In this document: positions 19,467 through 27,782 of the stretch, in pieces
Layout: every line of letters begins with the position of its first letter
Numbering within the stretch: position 1 is the first letter of the stretch
Assembly (NCBI RefSeq): GCF_011758745.1
Contig: NZ_JAANOV010000001.1
Span: 4,340,001-4,404,000, forward strand
Direction of reading: 5' to 3'
Length of the DNA stretch: 64,000 nt
Source of the DNA: Amycolatopsis granulosa
GTDB taxonomy: Bacteria; Actinomycetota; Actinomycetes; Mycobacteriales; Pseudonocardiaceae
Notes under the pieces: generated by a model
What the model saw: the letters and a program-made list of their open reading frames with translations, nothing else
Database searches by the model: none
What the model was told of the DNA's origin: nothing
Translations under genes and position numbers: made by a program

Positions 19467-20617
19467 TCGACTTCCGGCTCGGCGAAGAGTACGAGGCGCT
19501 GCGCAAGACCGTGCAGGACTTCGCGCAGTCCGAGGTGGCCCCCGTGATCGGCGGCTTCTACGAGCGGGAGGAGTTCCCGTACGAGATCGTCCGCGGCATG
19601 GCGCGGATGGGCCTGTTCGGACTGCCGTTCCCGGAGGAGTACGGCGGGATGGGCGGCGACTACTTCGCGCTGTGCCTCGCGCTGGAGGAACTGGCCCGGG
19701 TCGACTCGTCGGTGGCGATCACCCTGGAGGCGGGCGTGTCGCTGGGCGCGATGCCGCTCTACCGGTTCGGCTCCGCCGAGCAGAAGGCGAAGTGGCTGCC
19801 CGCGCTGTGCGCCGGTGACGCGCTGGGCGCGTTCGGCCTGACCGAGCCCGGTGGCGGTTCCGACGCCGGCGCGACCCGCACGAGCGCGAAGCTGGACGGC
19901 GGCGAGTGGGTGATCAACGGCAGCAAGTCGTTCATCACCAACTCCGGCACCGACATCACCCAGCTGGTCACCGTCACCGCGGTGACCGGCGAGAAACCCG
20001 GTGGTGGCAAGGAGATCTCGGCGATCATCGTGCCGTCCGGCACGCCCGGGTTCACGGTGGCGCCGAAGTACTCGAAGGTCGGCTGGAACGCCTCGGACAC
20101 CCACGAGCTGTCCTTCACCGACTGCCGGGTGCCCGCGGAGAACCTGCTCGGCGAACGCGGCCGCGGGTACGCCCAGTTCCTGTCCATCCTGGACGAGGGC
20201 CGGGTCGCGATCGCGGCGCTGAGCGTGGGGCTCGCGCAGGGTTGTGTCGACGAGTGCCTGCGTTACGCGGGGGAGCGGGAGGCGTTCGGCCACCGCATCG
20301 GCGAGTACCAGGCGATCCAGTTCAAGATCGCCGACATGGAGGTCCGCGCCCACACCGCCCGGCTGGCCTACTACGCGGCCGCGTCGAAGATGCTGCGCGG
20401 TGAGCCGTTCAAGAAGGAGGCCTCGATCGCCAAGCTGGTCGCCTCGAACGCGGCGATGGACAACGCGCGGGACGCGACGCAGATCTTCGGCGGTTACGGC
20501 TTCATGAACGAGTTCCCCGTCGGCCGGTTCTACCGGGACGCGAAGATCCTCGAGGTGGGGGAGGGCACCAGCGAGGTGCAGCGCATGCTGATCGCCCGCG
20601 AGCTGGGTCTTCGCTGA
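19463..20617 (+). CDS. Acyl-CoA dehydrogenase (isovaleryl-CoA dehydrogenase type)
   Basis: 384 residues, FAD enzyme. Standard landmarks: [15 protein letters not shown] (FAD/substrate contact), [35 protein letters not shown] and a catalytic glutamate in [12 protein letters not shown]. In this operon it would make the methylcrotonyl-CoA-type substrate of the carboxylase from isovaleryl-CoA. Start ATG in the ATGA overlap with AAGGAG upstream. No hydroxymethylglutaryl-CoA lyase or enoyl-CoA hydratase follows, although both are commonly present in leucine operons. Confidence 0.92.
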   Translation: MIDFRLGEEYEALRKTVQDFAQSEVAPVIGGFYEREEFPYEIVRGMARMGLFGLPFPEEYGGMGGDYFALCLALEELARVDSSVAITLEAGVSLGAMPLYRFGSAEQKAKWLPALCAGDALGAFGLTEPGGGSDAGATRTSAKLDGGEWVINGSKSFITNSGTDITQLVTVTAVTGEKPGGGKEISAIIVPSGTPGFTVAPKYSKVGWNASDTHELSFTDCRVPAENLLGERGRGYAQFLSILDEGRVAIAALSVGLAQGCVDECLRYAGEREAFGHRIGEYQAIQFKIADMEVRAHTARLAYYAAASKMLRGEPFKKEASIAKLVASNAAMDNARDATQIFGGYGFMNEFPVGRFYRDAKILEVGEGTSEVQRMLIARELGLR

Positions 20618-20632
20618 ACCGGGCGAACTGAG

Positions 20633-20660
20633 GCAACCTGCCGCGCCCCTTGCGCGTGTA
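20633..20660 (+). promoter_or_regulatory. ECF-type promoter of the sigma factor gene
   Basis: GCAACC (20633-20638) and CGTGTA (20655-20660), spacing 16, resemble promoters read by SigE/SigM-like ECF sigma factors, suggesting that the downstream sigma factor reads its own promoter. Confidence 0.5.
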
Positions 20661-20699
20661 TCCCCGGGACGAACTGGGACGGTCTGTGCAGGGGGCGCG

Positions 20700-21185
20700 G
20701 TGGACGAGGATTTCGCGGAGTTCGTGCGGGCGGCATTGCCCGGGCTGCTCCGCTACGGGCACCTGCTCACCGGCAACCCGCACGACGCGGCCGACCTGGT
20801 GCAGATCGTCCTGGAGAAGATCGGCGCCCGCTGGGGCGCGTTGCGCAGCGGTGAGAGCCCGCTGCCGTACGTGAAGCGGGCCATGGCGAACACGAACATC
20901 AGCCGGTGGCGCGGCAGGCGGCGGGAGAACCTGGTGGCCGACATCCCGGAACCGCCACCGTTCATGCAGCCCGACCGTCTCGAGAACGAGCCGTTGTGGC
21001 AGGCTCTCGCCGCACTGCCACCGAGGCAGCGGACAGTTCTGGTACTGCGGTACTACGAGGGGTTGTCCGAGGCCGAGATCGCGGACGCGATGCGGATCAG
21101 CCGGGGGACGGTGAAGAGTCAGGCCAGCAAGGCGCTGGCCAGCCTGCGCGGAAGGTTGGGGAGCCTGGTGGGGGCCGAGTTGTGA
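20700..21185 (+). CDS. SigE-family ECF RNA polymerase sigma factor
   Basis: 161 residues. Sigma-2 region at about 10-60 (LLTGNPHDAADLVQIVLEK) and sigma-4 region with helix-turn-helix at about 110-150 (LPPRQRTVLVLRYYEGLSEA, then ISRGTVKSQ). The short SigE-family type (TIGR02983-like) common in Streptomyces and Pseudonocardiaceae. GTG start. Its TGA overlaps the GTG of the next gene, a membrane protein with a cytosolic N-terminus that is the natural candidate for its anti-sigma factor. Confidence 0.9.
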   Translation: MDEDFAEFVRAALPGLLRYGHLLTGNPHDAADLVQIVLEKIGARWGALRSGESPLPYVKRAMANTNISRWRGRRRENLVADIPEPPPFMQPDRLENEPLWQALAALPPRQRTVLVLRYYEGLSEAEIADAMRISRGTVKSQASKALASLRGRLGSLVGAEL

Positions 21186-22024
21186 ACGTCGAGGACGAGC
21201 TGAACCGGCTGTTCCAGGACGAGCGCCTGGACGTCGCGGTGCGGCCGGATGCCGAGCAGCGGGTGGTCGCGGGTGCCCGGCGGCGGCGGCGGCACCGGCG
21301 GACCGCGGCGGCCGTCTCCGGTGGGGCGCTGACGATGGTCGCGCTGACCGCGATCGGCATCGCGCTGGCCGGTGTGGGCGCCGGCCGGACGGAGACCCTG
21401 CCCGCGACGAACCCGCCGGTCCCGGCGGTTCCGACGACCGCGGCCCCGGTGTCCGGGGAGCCGGTGCCCGGTGGGCCGGTGCTCCCGCCACCGTCGGGCA
21501 ACGCGGTGCCGCCCTCCGCGTCCGGCGGGGCGATGTCGTCGAGCGCGACGGTCCCGGGCAGCGGTTCCCGCACACCGCCGCCGAGTTCGTCCTCGGCGCC
21601 GGCATCGAAGCAGCGCCCGGCCTCCACCGACCCGACGATCGGCCCGAGCGGCTGGGGCCGGCTGGTGCTCGGGATGAGCGAGGCCCAGGCGGTGGCGACG
21701 GACGAGTTCGACATGTCGGAGGGCGTGTCGGGCAGTCCCTGCCACCGGTACTGGTTGCGCAACGGTGGCAGCAGCCCGGTCGACATATCGCCCAGCTACG
21801 GGGTGGCGCGCATCTCGGCGAAGCCCGGGGTGACCACGCCGGAGGGAATCGGGGTGGGCTCGACGGACGATGAGGTCATGGCGGCTTACCCGAGCGCGAC
21901 GAAGACCGGCTACGTGATCACCGCACCGGTCCCGGGCAACTCGCGCGCGGTGTACATCTTCACCACGGACCCGTCGCAGAAGATCTTCAGCCTCCGCCTG
22001 GAGCTGGCCACGCAGAACTGCTGA
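21182..22024 (+). CDS. Membrane-anchored putative anti-sigma/sensor protein
   Basis: 280 residues. A short cytosolic N-terminus (about 1-45, rich in Arg at RRRRRHRR) is followed by one membrane helix (LTMVALTAIGIALAGVG), an extended Pro/Ser/Thr-rich linker of about 90 residues and a C-terminal extracytoplasmic domain of about 120 residues with two cysteines. Translationally coupled to the sigma factor gene. There is no recognisable zinc-binding anti-sigma motif (HXXXCXXC), so the anti-sigma role rests on context; such proteins are often annotated only as hypothetical. Confidence 0.75.
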   Translation: MNVEDELNRLFQDERLDVAVRPDAEQRVVAGARRRRRHRRTAAAVSGGALTMVALTAIGIALAGVGAGRTETLPATNPPVPAVPTTAAPVSGEPVPGGPVLPPPSGNAVPPSASGGAMSSSATVPGSGSRTPPPSSSSAPASKQRPASTDPTIGPSGWGRLVLGMSEAQAVATDEFDMSEGVSGSPCHRYWLRNGGSSPVDISPSYGVARISAKPGVTTPEGIGVGSTDDEVMAAYPSATKTGYVITAPVPGNSRAVYIFTTDPSQKIFSLRLELATQNC

Positions 22025-22041
22025 CCGCCACCACCTGTGAC

Positions 22042-22066
22042 ACCTCTGGTCAAGAGGTAAGTTACC
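22042..22066. promoter_or_regulatory. Overlapping inverted repeats upstream of the SDR gene
   Basis: ACCTCT-ggtca-AGAGGT (22042-22058) overlaps GGTAA-G-TTACC (22056-22066), both perfect, within 35 nt of the SDR start. Likely an operator region for the SDR/PhaC-like pair; the regulator is not adjacent. Confidence 0.45.
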
Positions 22067-22073
22067 CGGCAGT

Positions 22074-22907
22074 ATGTTCGGCATGGCAACGATGCAAGGC
22101 AAGGTCATCGTGATCACCGGCGGCGCGCAGGGCATCGGCGCCACCACGGCCGCCGCCCTGGTGCGGCTGGGTGCGCGGGTCGCGATCGGTGACCTGGACC
22201 CGGTCCTCGCCGAGAAGACCGCGAGCGAACTGGGCGGCGGCACGATCGCCCTGCCGCTGGACGTCACCGACCACGCGGGCTTCACCGCGTTCCTGGACGA
22301 GGTCGAGCGCCGCCTCGGCCCGATCGACGTCCTGATCAACAACGCCGGTGTCATGCTGCTCTCGCCGCTGGCGGACGAGGACGACGCGGCCACCACCCGG
22401 CAGATCGACGTCAACCTCGGCGCGGTCATCCACGGCACCCGCGAGGCGGTCCGGCGGATGCGGCCGCGCGGCCGGGGCCACATCGTCAACGTCGCCTCCA
22501 TGGCGGGCAAGGCCGGGTTCCCCGGCGCGGCGACCTACTGCGCGACCAAGCACGCGGTGGTCGGTCTGTCCGAAGCGGTACGACAGGAGCTGCGCGGGTC
22601 GGGAGTGGACATTTCGTGCGTGATGCCCGCGGTCGTCCGCACCCACCTCGCCGACGGGCTGCCGGAGACGAAGCTGTTCCCGTCGCTGCGGCCGGAAGAC
22701 GTGGCCGCGGCGATCGTGGCGACGGTGCGCAAGCCGCGCTTCGACGTGTTCGTCCCGAAGTCGCTCGACCTGACCGGCCGGGTCAGCCGGCTGGTGCCGC
22801 GCGCGGCCGCCGAGTGGTTCATGCGCGCGATCGGCGCGGACAAGGTGTTCACGCAGGCCCACGCGGGCGCGCGGGCGGAGTACGAGGCCAGGGTGCGGCG
22901 GGCGTGA
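22074..22907 (+). CDS. Short-chain dehydrogenase/reductase
   Basis: 277 residues. Rossmann motif TGGAQGIG near residue 15, NNAG, and the catalytic YCATK, the classical SDR set; the C-terminal 60 residues (LVPRAAAEWFMRAIGADKVF) resemble mycobacterial lipid-metabolism SDRs. Substrate unknown. Start uncertain: the ATG at 22083 is also in frame and neither has a strong ribosome site. The gene precedes a PhaC-like hydrolase by 55 nt, so the two may be co-transcribed. Confidence 0.87.
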   Translation: MFGMATMQGKVIVITGGAQGIGATTAAALVRLGARVAIGDLDPVLAEKTASELGGGTIALPLDVTDHAGFTAFLDEVERRLGPIDVLINNAGVMLLSPLADEDDAATTRQIDVNLGAVIHGTREAVRRMRPRGRGHIVNVASMAGKAGFPGAATYCATKHAVVGLSEAVRQELRGSGVDISCVMPAVVRTHLADGLPETKLFPSLRPEDVAAAIVATVRKPRFDVFVPKSLDLTGRVSRLVPRAAAEWFMRAIGADKVFTQAHAGARAEYEARVRRA

Positions 22908-22962
22908 AGTACCGTCGATCCGGCAAGCAGGATCCCGGGCTGTGAACGGAGTTTCGAGGTAG

Positions 22963-24003
22963 ATGGTGGTTCCCGGAGTGGCCGCGCTGGCCGCCAACGC
23001 GCTCGGCGTGCTGCGCGGCGGTCTCGCCGACCTGCGACCGGTGCCGCGGGTGCTGGTCGACCAGGGCCCGAACCGGTCGCTGTACCGGATGACGCCGTCC
23101 GCGGACGGCGACCCGGTCCTGCTGGTGCCGCCGCTGGCCGCGCCCGCGCTGTGCTTCGACCTCCGCCGCGGTTGCAGCCTCGCCGAGCACCTGGTCGAGC
23201 GGGGCCGGCGCACGTACCTCGTGGACTACGGCACGGTCGCCTTCGCCGACCGGCGACTGGGTATCGAGCACTGGATCGACGAGGTGCTGCCGCGAGCGAT
23301 CCGGAAGGTCAGCGAGGACTCCGGCGGCCGCCGCGTGCACCTGGTCGCCTGGTGCCTGGGCGGGCTGTTCGCCCTGCTGACCACCGCGGACCGGCCCGAC
23401 CTGCCGGTGCAGTCGATCACCACGGTGGCCTCGCCGGTCGATTTCACCGCGATCCCGCTGGTCGCGCCGTTCCGGCCGTTGGTGGACATCACCGGCGGCT
23501 ATCTGCTGACCCCGCTGTACCGGATGCTCGGCGGCGCACCGTCCTATGTGGTGGAGCGCGTGTTCTGGGCGACGGGCATCGACAAGCAGCTCACCAAGCC
23601 GCTGGCGATCCTGCAGAACCTGGGTGACCGGGACTACCTCGCGCAGATCGAGGCGGTCGACCACTTCATGGACAACATGATCGCCTACCCGGGCCGCACG
23701 TTCGGGCAGATGTACCACCGGTTCTTCCGGGCGAACGACCTCGTCGAGGGCGGGCTGGACCTCAACGGGCGGATCATTTCGCTGTCCGGCGTGAAGGTGC
23801 CGACGCTGGTGATCGCGGGCCGCAACGACACGATCGCCCCACGGCGCGCCGTGGAGCGCCTGGTGACGTTGCTGGAGAACGCGCCGGAGGTCCGGTTCGA
23901 GTCCGCGCCCGGCGGGCACCTGGGCGTGCTGACCGGCCGCCGCGCCCGGGACACGACGTGGCGGCACATCGACACGTTCCTGGACGAGCAGCTGTCGTCC
24001 TAG
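22963..24003 (+). CDS. PhaC-like alpha/beta hydrolase (PHA synthase-related)
   Basis: 346 residues. The nucleophile motif is AWCLGG with cysteine in place of the usual lipase serine, as in poly-hydroxyalkanoate synthases (class III/PhaC). A catalytic Asp (AGRNDTIAP) and His (GGHLGV) follow at the expected spacing. It lacks an adjacent PhaE, phasin or PhaB partner in this window, apart from the upstream SDR, which could play a reductase role. ATG with GAGGTAG just upstream. Function in polyester synthesis is plausible but unproven; many actinobacterial homologues are of unknown role. Confidence 0.82.
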   Translation: MVVPGVAALAANALGVLRGGLADLRPVPRVLVDQGPNRSLYRMTPSADGDPVLLVPPLAAPALCFDLRRGCSLAEHLVERGRRTYLVDYGTVAFADRRLGIEHWIDEVLPRAIRKVSEDSGGRRVHLVAWCLGGLFALLTTADRPDLPVQSITTVASPVDFTAIPLVAPFRPLVDITGGYLLTPLYRMLGGAPSYVVERVFWATGIDKQLTKPLAILQNLGDRDYLAQIEAVDHFMDNMIAYPGRTFGQMYHRFFRANDLVEGGLDLNGRIISLSGVKVPTLVIAGRNDTIAPRRAVERLVTLLENAPEVRFESAPGGHLGVLTGRRARDTTWRHIDTFLDEQLSS

Positions 24004-24043
24004 CGCACCACGTGCGGGTGACGTCCCGAGCGGGCGCGCGGTG

Positions 24044-24073
24044 ACCGCCGGGTTCCCCGGTGCACCCGGCGGT
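24044..24073. terminator. Bidirectional hairpin terminator
   Basis: Perfect 9-bp stem ACCGCCGGG / CCCGGCGGT with a 12-nt loop between two converging genes (PhaC-like and the acyl-CoA dehydrogenase). Confidence 0.65.
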
Positions 24074-24087
24074 GTTCCCGCACCGTG

Positions 24088-25296
24088 CTACTTCAGCTCC
24101 GCGCTCGTCTTCCCCAGCAACCGGCGCGCGACGATGAGCTGCTGGATCTGCTGGGTGCCCTCGAAGATGTCGAGGATCTTCGAGTCCCGCGCCCACTTCT
24201 CGAGGAGCATCTCCTCCGTGTAACCGAGGGTGCCGGCCAGCTCCACGCACTTCAGGGTGATGTCCACGACGGACCGGCCGGCCTTCGCCTTCGCCATGGA
24301 CGCCTGGAGCGAGTTCGGCTTGCGGTTGTCGGCCATCCACGCCGACTCCAGGGTCAGCAGGTACGCCGCCTCGTAGTCGGCCTCCAGCTCCAGGTAAGCG
24401 GCCGCCGCGGCGTGCTGGTGGTGGGCGGGGCGGTCGTAGTCGACGACCACGCCGGCCTCCGCCAGGATTCGCGCCGTCTCCTCCAATGCCGCACGTGCCA
24501 GGCCGACCGCCATCGCCGCGACCAGGGGACGCGTGTTGTCGAAGGTCTGCATGACCCCCGCGAACCCCTTGGACGTGTTGATCTCCGGCGACCCCAGCAG
24601 GTTCTCCTTGGGCACGCGGCAGTTGTCGAACCGCAGCACCGCCGTGTCCGACGCGCGGATCCCGAGCTTGTGCTCCAGCCGCACCACCTCGAAACCCGGC
24701 GTGCCCTTCTCCACCACGAACGACTTGATCGCCGCGCGGCCGACGCTTCTGTCCAAAGTGGCCCAGACGACCACGGCGTCGGCGCGGGCACCGGAGGTCA
24801 CGAAGATCTTCTCGCCGTTGAGGACGTAGCTGTCGCCGTCCTCGGTGGCCGTCGTGGTGATGTTCGCCGAGTCCGAACCGGTGCCCGGCTCGGTGATCGC
24901 CATCGCGGCCCACACCTTCGCGAACCGCTTGAGCTGCTCGTCGTTGGCCACCGAGGCGATCGCCGCGTTGCCCAGCCCCTGCCGCGGCATCGACAGCAGC
25001 AGGCCGACGTCACCCCAGCACATCTCGATCGTGCCGAGCACGGTCGCCAGGTTGCCGCCGTTGCGGTTCCCGGTCTCCTTCTCCTTCTCGTTGCGCCGCA
25101 CGCCCGCGGCGCCGGCGCCGCCCTCGCCGGAGGAGTTCAGCCCGTCCAGCACCGCGGCGAACATGTCCAGCTCGACCGGGTACTCGTGCTCCGCGCGGTC
25201 GTACTTGCGGGAGATGGGGCGCAGCACTTCCGACGCCGCCTGGTACGCCTGGTTGATCAGCGCCCGGGCCTTCTTCGGGGTTTCCAGATTGATCAT
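24088..25296 (-). CDS. Acyl-CoA dehydrogenase
   Basis: 402 residues, FAD enzyme with AITEPGTGSDSANI, the LGIRASDTAVLRFDNCRVP segment and a catalytic glutamate in DIFEGTQQIQQL. The N-terminal lid region differs from short-chain types (an ~30-residue charged insert, RRNEKEKETGNRNGG). Second gene of a two-gene operon of acyl-CoA dehydrogenases, separated from the first by about 20 nt. The ATG at 25296 follows GGGAAGG. Probably fatty-acid or branched lipid beta-oxidation; the chain-length preference is not evident. Confidence 0.9.
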   Translation of the reverse strand: MINLETPKKARALINQAYQAASEVLRPISRKYDRAEHEYPVELDMFAAVLDGLNSSGEGGAGAAGVRRNEKEKETGNRNGGNLATVLGTIEMCWGDVGLLLSMPRQGLGNAAIASVANDEQLKRFAKVWAAMAITEPGTGSDSANITTTATEDGDSYVLNGEKIFVTSGARADAVVVWATLDRSVGRAAIKSFVVEKGTPGFEVVRLEHKLGIRASDTAVLRFDNCRVPKENLLGSPEINTSKGFAGVMQTFDNTRPLVAAMAVGLARAALEETARILAEAGVVVDYDRPAHHQHAAAAAYLELEADYEAAYLLTLESAWMADNRKPNSLQASMAKAKAGRSVVDITLKCVELAGTLGYTEEMLLEKWARDSKILDIFEGTQQIQQLIVARRLLGKTSAELK

Positions 25297-25315
25297 GATG
25301 ACCTTCCCAGGCTTG

Positions 25316-26656
25316 TCAGAGGAGGACGACGCCTTCGAGCACACCGATCGCACGCAGGTCGCGGTACCACCGCTCGACCGGGTGCTCCTTCACGAACCCG
25401 TGCCCGCCGAGCAGTTGCACCCCCGCGCTGCCGATGCGCATGCCCTTGTCGGTGGCCAGCTTGCGGGCGAGCGCGACCTCGCGGGCGAACGGCTTGCCCT
25501 GCTCGGCCCGTGCCGCGGCACGCAGCACGACCAGGCGCATGCCCTCCAGTTCGATCGCGATGTCCGCGACCGAGAACGCCACGGCCTGCCGGTGGCTGAT
25601 CGGCTCGCCGAACGCGGTGCGCTCGTTCACGTACGGGATCACGTAGTCCAGCACGGCCTTCGCGGTGCCCGTGGCCAGCGCGGCCCAGCCCAGCCGGGAC
25701 AGGCGGACGGCTTCGGCGAACACCTCCGGCGAGCCGCCGCCCAGCAGCGCGCCCGCGGGCAACGGCACCTGCTCCAGGTGCAGCTTGCCGGTCGCCGCGC
25801 CACGCAGGCCCATGGCCGGCTCGGGCTCCACGGACACGCCCGCGGTCGACGACTCGACCAGGAACAGCGCCGGTCCGCGCCCTTCCAGGTCGGCCGACAC
25901 GACGAACAGCTCGGCCTGGGCGGCGCGCGGGACCAGCGACTTGACGCCGTCGAGCTGATAACCGCCGGGGGTGCGGCGGGCCTTGGTGGCGGGCCTGAAG
26001 GGGTCGAACAGCGGCTTGCCCTCCAGCAGGGCCAGCGCCGCGGCCGGCACGTTCTCGCCGACGAACTCGGGCAGGTAGTCCGCCTGCTGCTGCGCGTCGC
26101 CCCACAGCACGAGTGCGTTGCTGACCGCCGACGGCGCGAGCACCGCGACGGCCAGGCCCAGGTCGCCGTGCGCGAGAGCCTGGGCGACCAGCGCGTTGGT
26201 GACCACCGACCGCTCGCTGCCGGCGCCGCCCAGCTCCTCCGGGATGCCGATCTGCGTCACGCCCAGCTCGGCGGCCCTGGTGAGCAGGCCGTCCGGCGGG
26301 CTGAGCTTCTCGTCGGCCCCGGCGGCGGCGGGCCGCAGCTGCTCGGCCGCGAACTCGCCCACCGTCTCGACGATCATCCGCTGGTCTTCGGTCGGGGTGA
26401 GGTCGAACAGGCCCTGGTCCTCGGCCGGGGCGGGGCGGGTCCCGGCACCACGGTGCCGGCGGGCCGAGGTGAACGTCCGGCTCGCCGCGCCCGCGACCTT
26501 GAAGCCGTTCCTCGTCGCCGCCGCGACCAGGTTCTGCACCGGTTCGCGCAGCCCGGCGCGTTCCAGGGTCCTGCTGCCCGCGAGCCGGGAGAGGGCGGCC
26601 AGGCCAAGGCCCATCACGTCCCGTTTCCGGCCGCCGTTCTGCCTGAGCGCTGCCAC
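25316..26656 (-). CDS. Acyl-CoA dehydrogenase with N-terminal extension
   Basis: 446 residues. About 80 residues of basic, helix-rich extension (GLGLAALSRLAGSRTLERAG) precede the acyl-CoA dehydrogenase fold. VTQIGIPEELGGAG and the substrate pocket are recognisable, but the usual TEPxxGSD loop is degenerate (AALALLEGKPLFDPF), and the conserved C-terminal glutamate is in AIGVLEGVVLL. Together with the downstream paralogue it may form a heteromeric dehydrogenase, as seen for paired FadE proteins in mycobacterial lipid and sterol side-chain breakdown; that is inference. GTG start with GGGAG 6 nt upstream. Confidence 0.85.
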   Translation of the reverse strand: MAALRQNGGRKRDVMGLGLAALSRLAGSRTLERAGLREPVQNLVAAATRNGFKVAGAASRTFTSARRHRGAGTRPAPAEDQGLFDLTPTEDQRMIVETVGEFAAEQLRPAAAGADEKLSPPDGLLTRAAELGVTQIGIPEELGGAGSERSVVTNALVAQALAHGDLGLAVAVLAPSAVSNALVLWGDAQQQADYLPEFVGENVPAAALALLEGKPLFDPFRPATKARRTPGGYQLDGVKSLVPRAAQAELFVVSADLEGRGPALFLVESSTAGVSVEPEPAMGLRGAATGKLHLEQVPLPAGALLGGGSPEVFAEAVRLSRLGWAALATGTAKAVLDYVIPYVNERTAFGEPISHRQAVAFSVADIAIELEGMRLVVLRAAARAEQGKPFAREVALARKLATDKGMRIGSAGVQLLGGHGFVKEHPVERWYRDLRAIGVLEGVVLL

Positions 26657-26674
26657 GTGGCACTCCCATCGCCG

Positions 26675-26698
26675 TTACCTACTCGTGAGTAGGTTAAC
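26675..26698. promoter_or_regulatory. TetR-type operator of the acyl-CoA dehydrogenase pair
   Basis: ACCTACTC-GT-GAGTAGGT (26677-26694) is a perfect 8-bp inverted repeat, flanked by GTT and AAC with one extra base, immediately upstream of the dehydrogenase operon. The shape is that of a fatty-acid or lipid responsive TetR site. The remains of a TetR gene lie just beyond (26879-27241). Confidence 0.65.
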
Positions 26699-26733
26699 GC
26701 ATCCCCGTGCGTGATCGCCACCCCGGCCGGTCC

Positions 26734-26868
26734 GTCACGCAGGCCGAAGCGGTCGTGCCAGCGCCGCAGCCGCTCCGGTGCCCACCAGTTCGCCGCACCC
26801 AGCAGCTTGAGCACGCTCAGCTCGGAGGTGGCGACGGCCACCAGGACGACGGCCACGACGAGTGCGGC
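26734..26868 (-). pseudogene. Remnant of the MMPL transporter C-terminus
   Basis: The minus-strand frame reads SVLKLLGAANWWAPERLRR followed by WHDRFGLRDG, the unmistakable end of an MMPL (RND lipid exporter) protein, preceded by a hydrophobic stretch (VVAVVLVAVATS). Only about 45 residues survive; the N-terminal 90-plus percent is missing, and no stop follows at the expected place. Its broken N-terminal side abuts the broken side of a TetR gene on the other strand, as if a deletion removed the heads of a divergent pair. Confidence 0.75.
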
Positions 26869-26878
26869 AGCCGAAGCG

Positions 26879-27241
26879 ATGGCCGCGCCGCCCGCCGCGC
26901 AGCTGCGGCTGATGGTGACCGGCGCGGCGGCGATCTTCGCCCGCGTCGCCCCGGTCCTGGAGGTCGTGCGGTCGGTCGCGGCGGTGGATCCGGAGATCGC
27001 CGAGATGTGGCGGGCCAACCTGGACCAGCGGCGCACCGTGATACAGGCCTTCGCCGCCTCCCTCGTGGCGAAGACCCCGCTGCGGGGTGACATCTCCGCG
27101 CGGCGCGCGGCGGACATCGCGCTCGCGACCCTGTCGCCCGAGGTCTACCACCTGCTGGTGCACGAGAGCGGCTGGAGCACCGAGGACTGGACGGAGTGGG
27201 CCGCGGACGCACTGGTGCGCCAGCTCCTGCCCAGCTCGTGA
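26879..27241 (+). pseudogene. Truncated TetR-family regulator (ligand domain only)
   Basis: About 120 codons encode a TetR C-terminal domain (IFARVAPVLEVVRSVAAVDP, then EIAEMWRANLDQRR), but no helix-turn-helix precedes it in any frame. In-frame ATG codons at 26879 and 26912 could be annotated as starts, with no ribosome site. As it lacks a DNA-binding domain, it is almost certainly non-functional as a repressor. Confidence 0.75.
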
Positions 27242-27335
27242 TCACCCCGCACCGTTGTGCAGTTGGCGGGAAGCCGGCCGCAGCCGGTGCGCCCCGTTGT
27301 ACCGTGCGTGAGTGACAGGTGACCAGGGGGACGGC

Positions 27336-27776
27336 GTGAGTTCGAGCGAGAGCCCGGTCCAGTCGGTGGCATCCGCGATCACCAGCGCCATCGGCGGCCC
27401 GGAACAGGCGAGGTCCTTCGCCGACGGCGCGAAACACATGCTGGCGGAAGCGCAAGCCGGCCAGTGGGCGGTCGACGAGGAAACCGGCACCCACCTGCGG
27501 AACGCGATCGCGAATGCGAAGAGGCAGTTCGAGGGGCTCGAACTGCGGGTCAGCTACCTCCAGCGTGCTCCGAATCTTGGCGACGACGCATACGCGCGCC
27601 GCGTGGCCGAGCACTTGCGCGAAGCCATGGACTCGGACGAGCGTTCGTTGGTGCCCGTCTTCCGCGCTCTCATGCAGGGTCTGGACAACCTTCTGACTGC
27701 GCTGGATGTGGCGATGCGCAACTACGATGCCGCGGATACCGCTGCACGAGAGCAGCTCCGGCAGTTCAGGGATTGA
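27336..27776 (+). CDS. Small helical ESX-like hypothetical protein
   Basis: 146 residues, acidic, almost entirely alpha-helical, no signal peptide. The two long amphipathic helices (EETGTHLRNAIANAKRQFEG and FRALMQGLDNLLTALDVAM) resemble the WXG100/ESX-associated small proteins common in Pseudonocardiaceae, but no WXG motif is present. GTG at 27336 with AGGGGGA upstream; an earlier GTG at 27312 is possible. The next gene, a lipoprotein, begins 7 nt after its stop, so they form one operon. Confidence 0.75.
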   Translation: MSSSESPVQSVASAITSAIGGPEQARSFADGAKHMLAEAQAGQWAVDEETGTHLRNAIANAKRQFEGLELRVSYLQRAPNLGDDAYARRVAEHLREAMDSDERSLVPVFRALMQGLDNLLTALDVAMRNYDAADTAAREQLRQFRD

Positions 27777-27782
27777 GGACAC

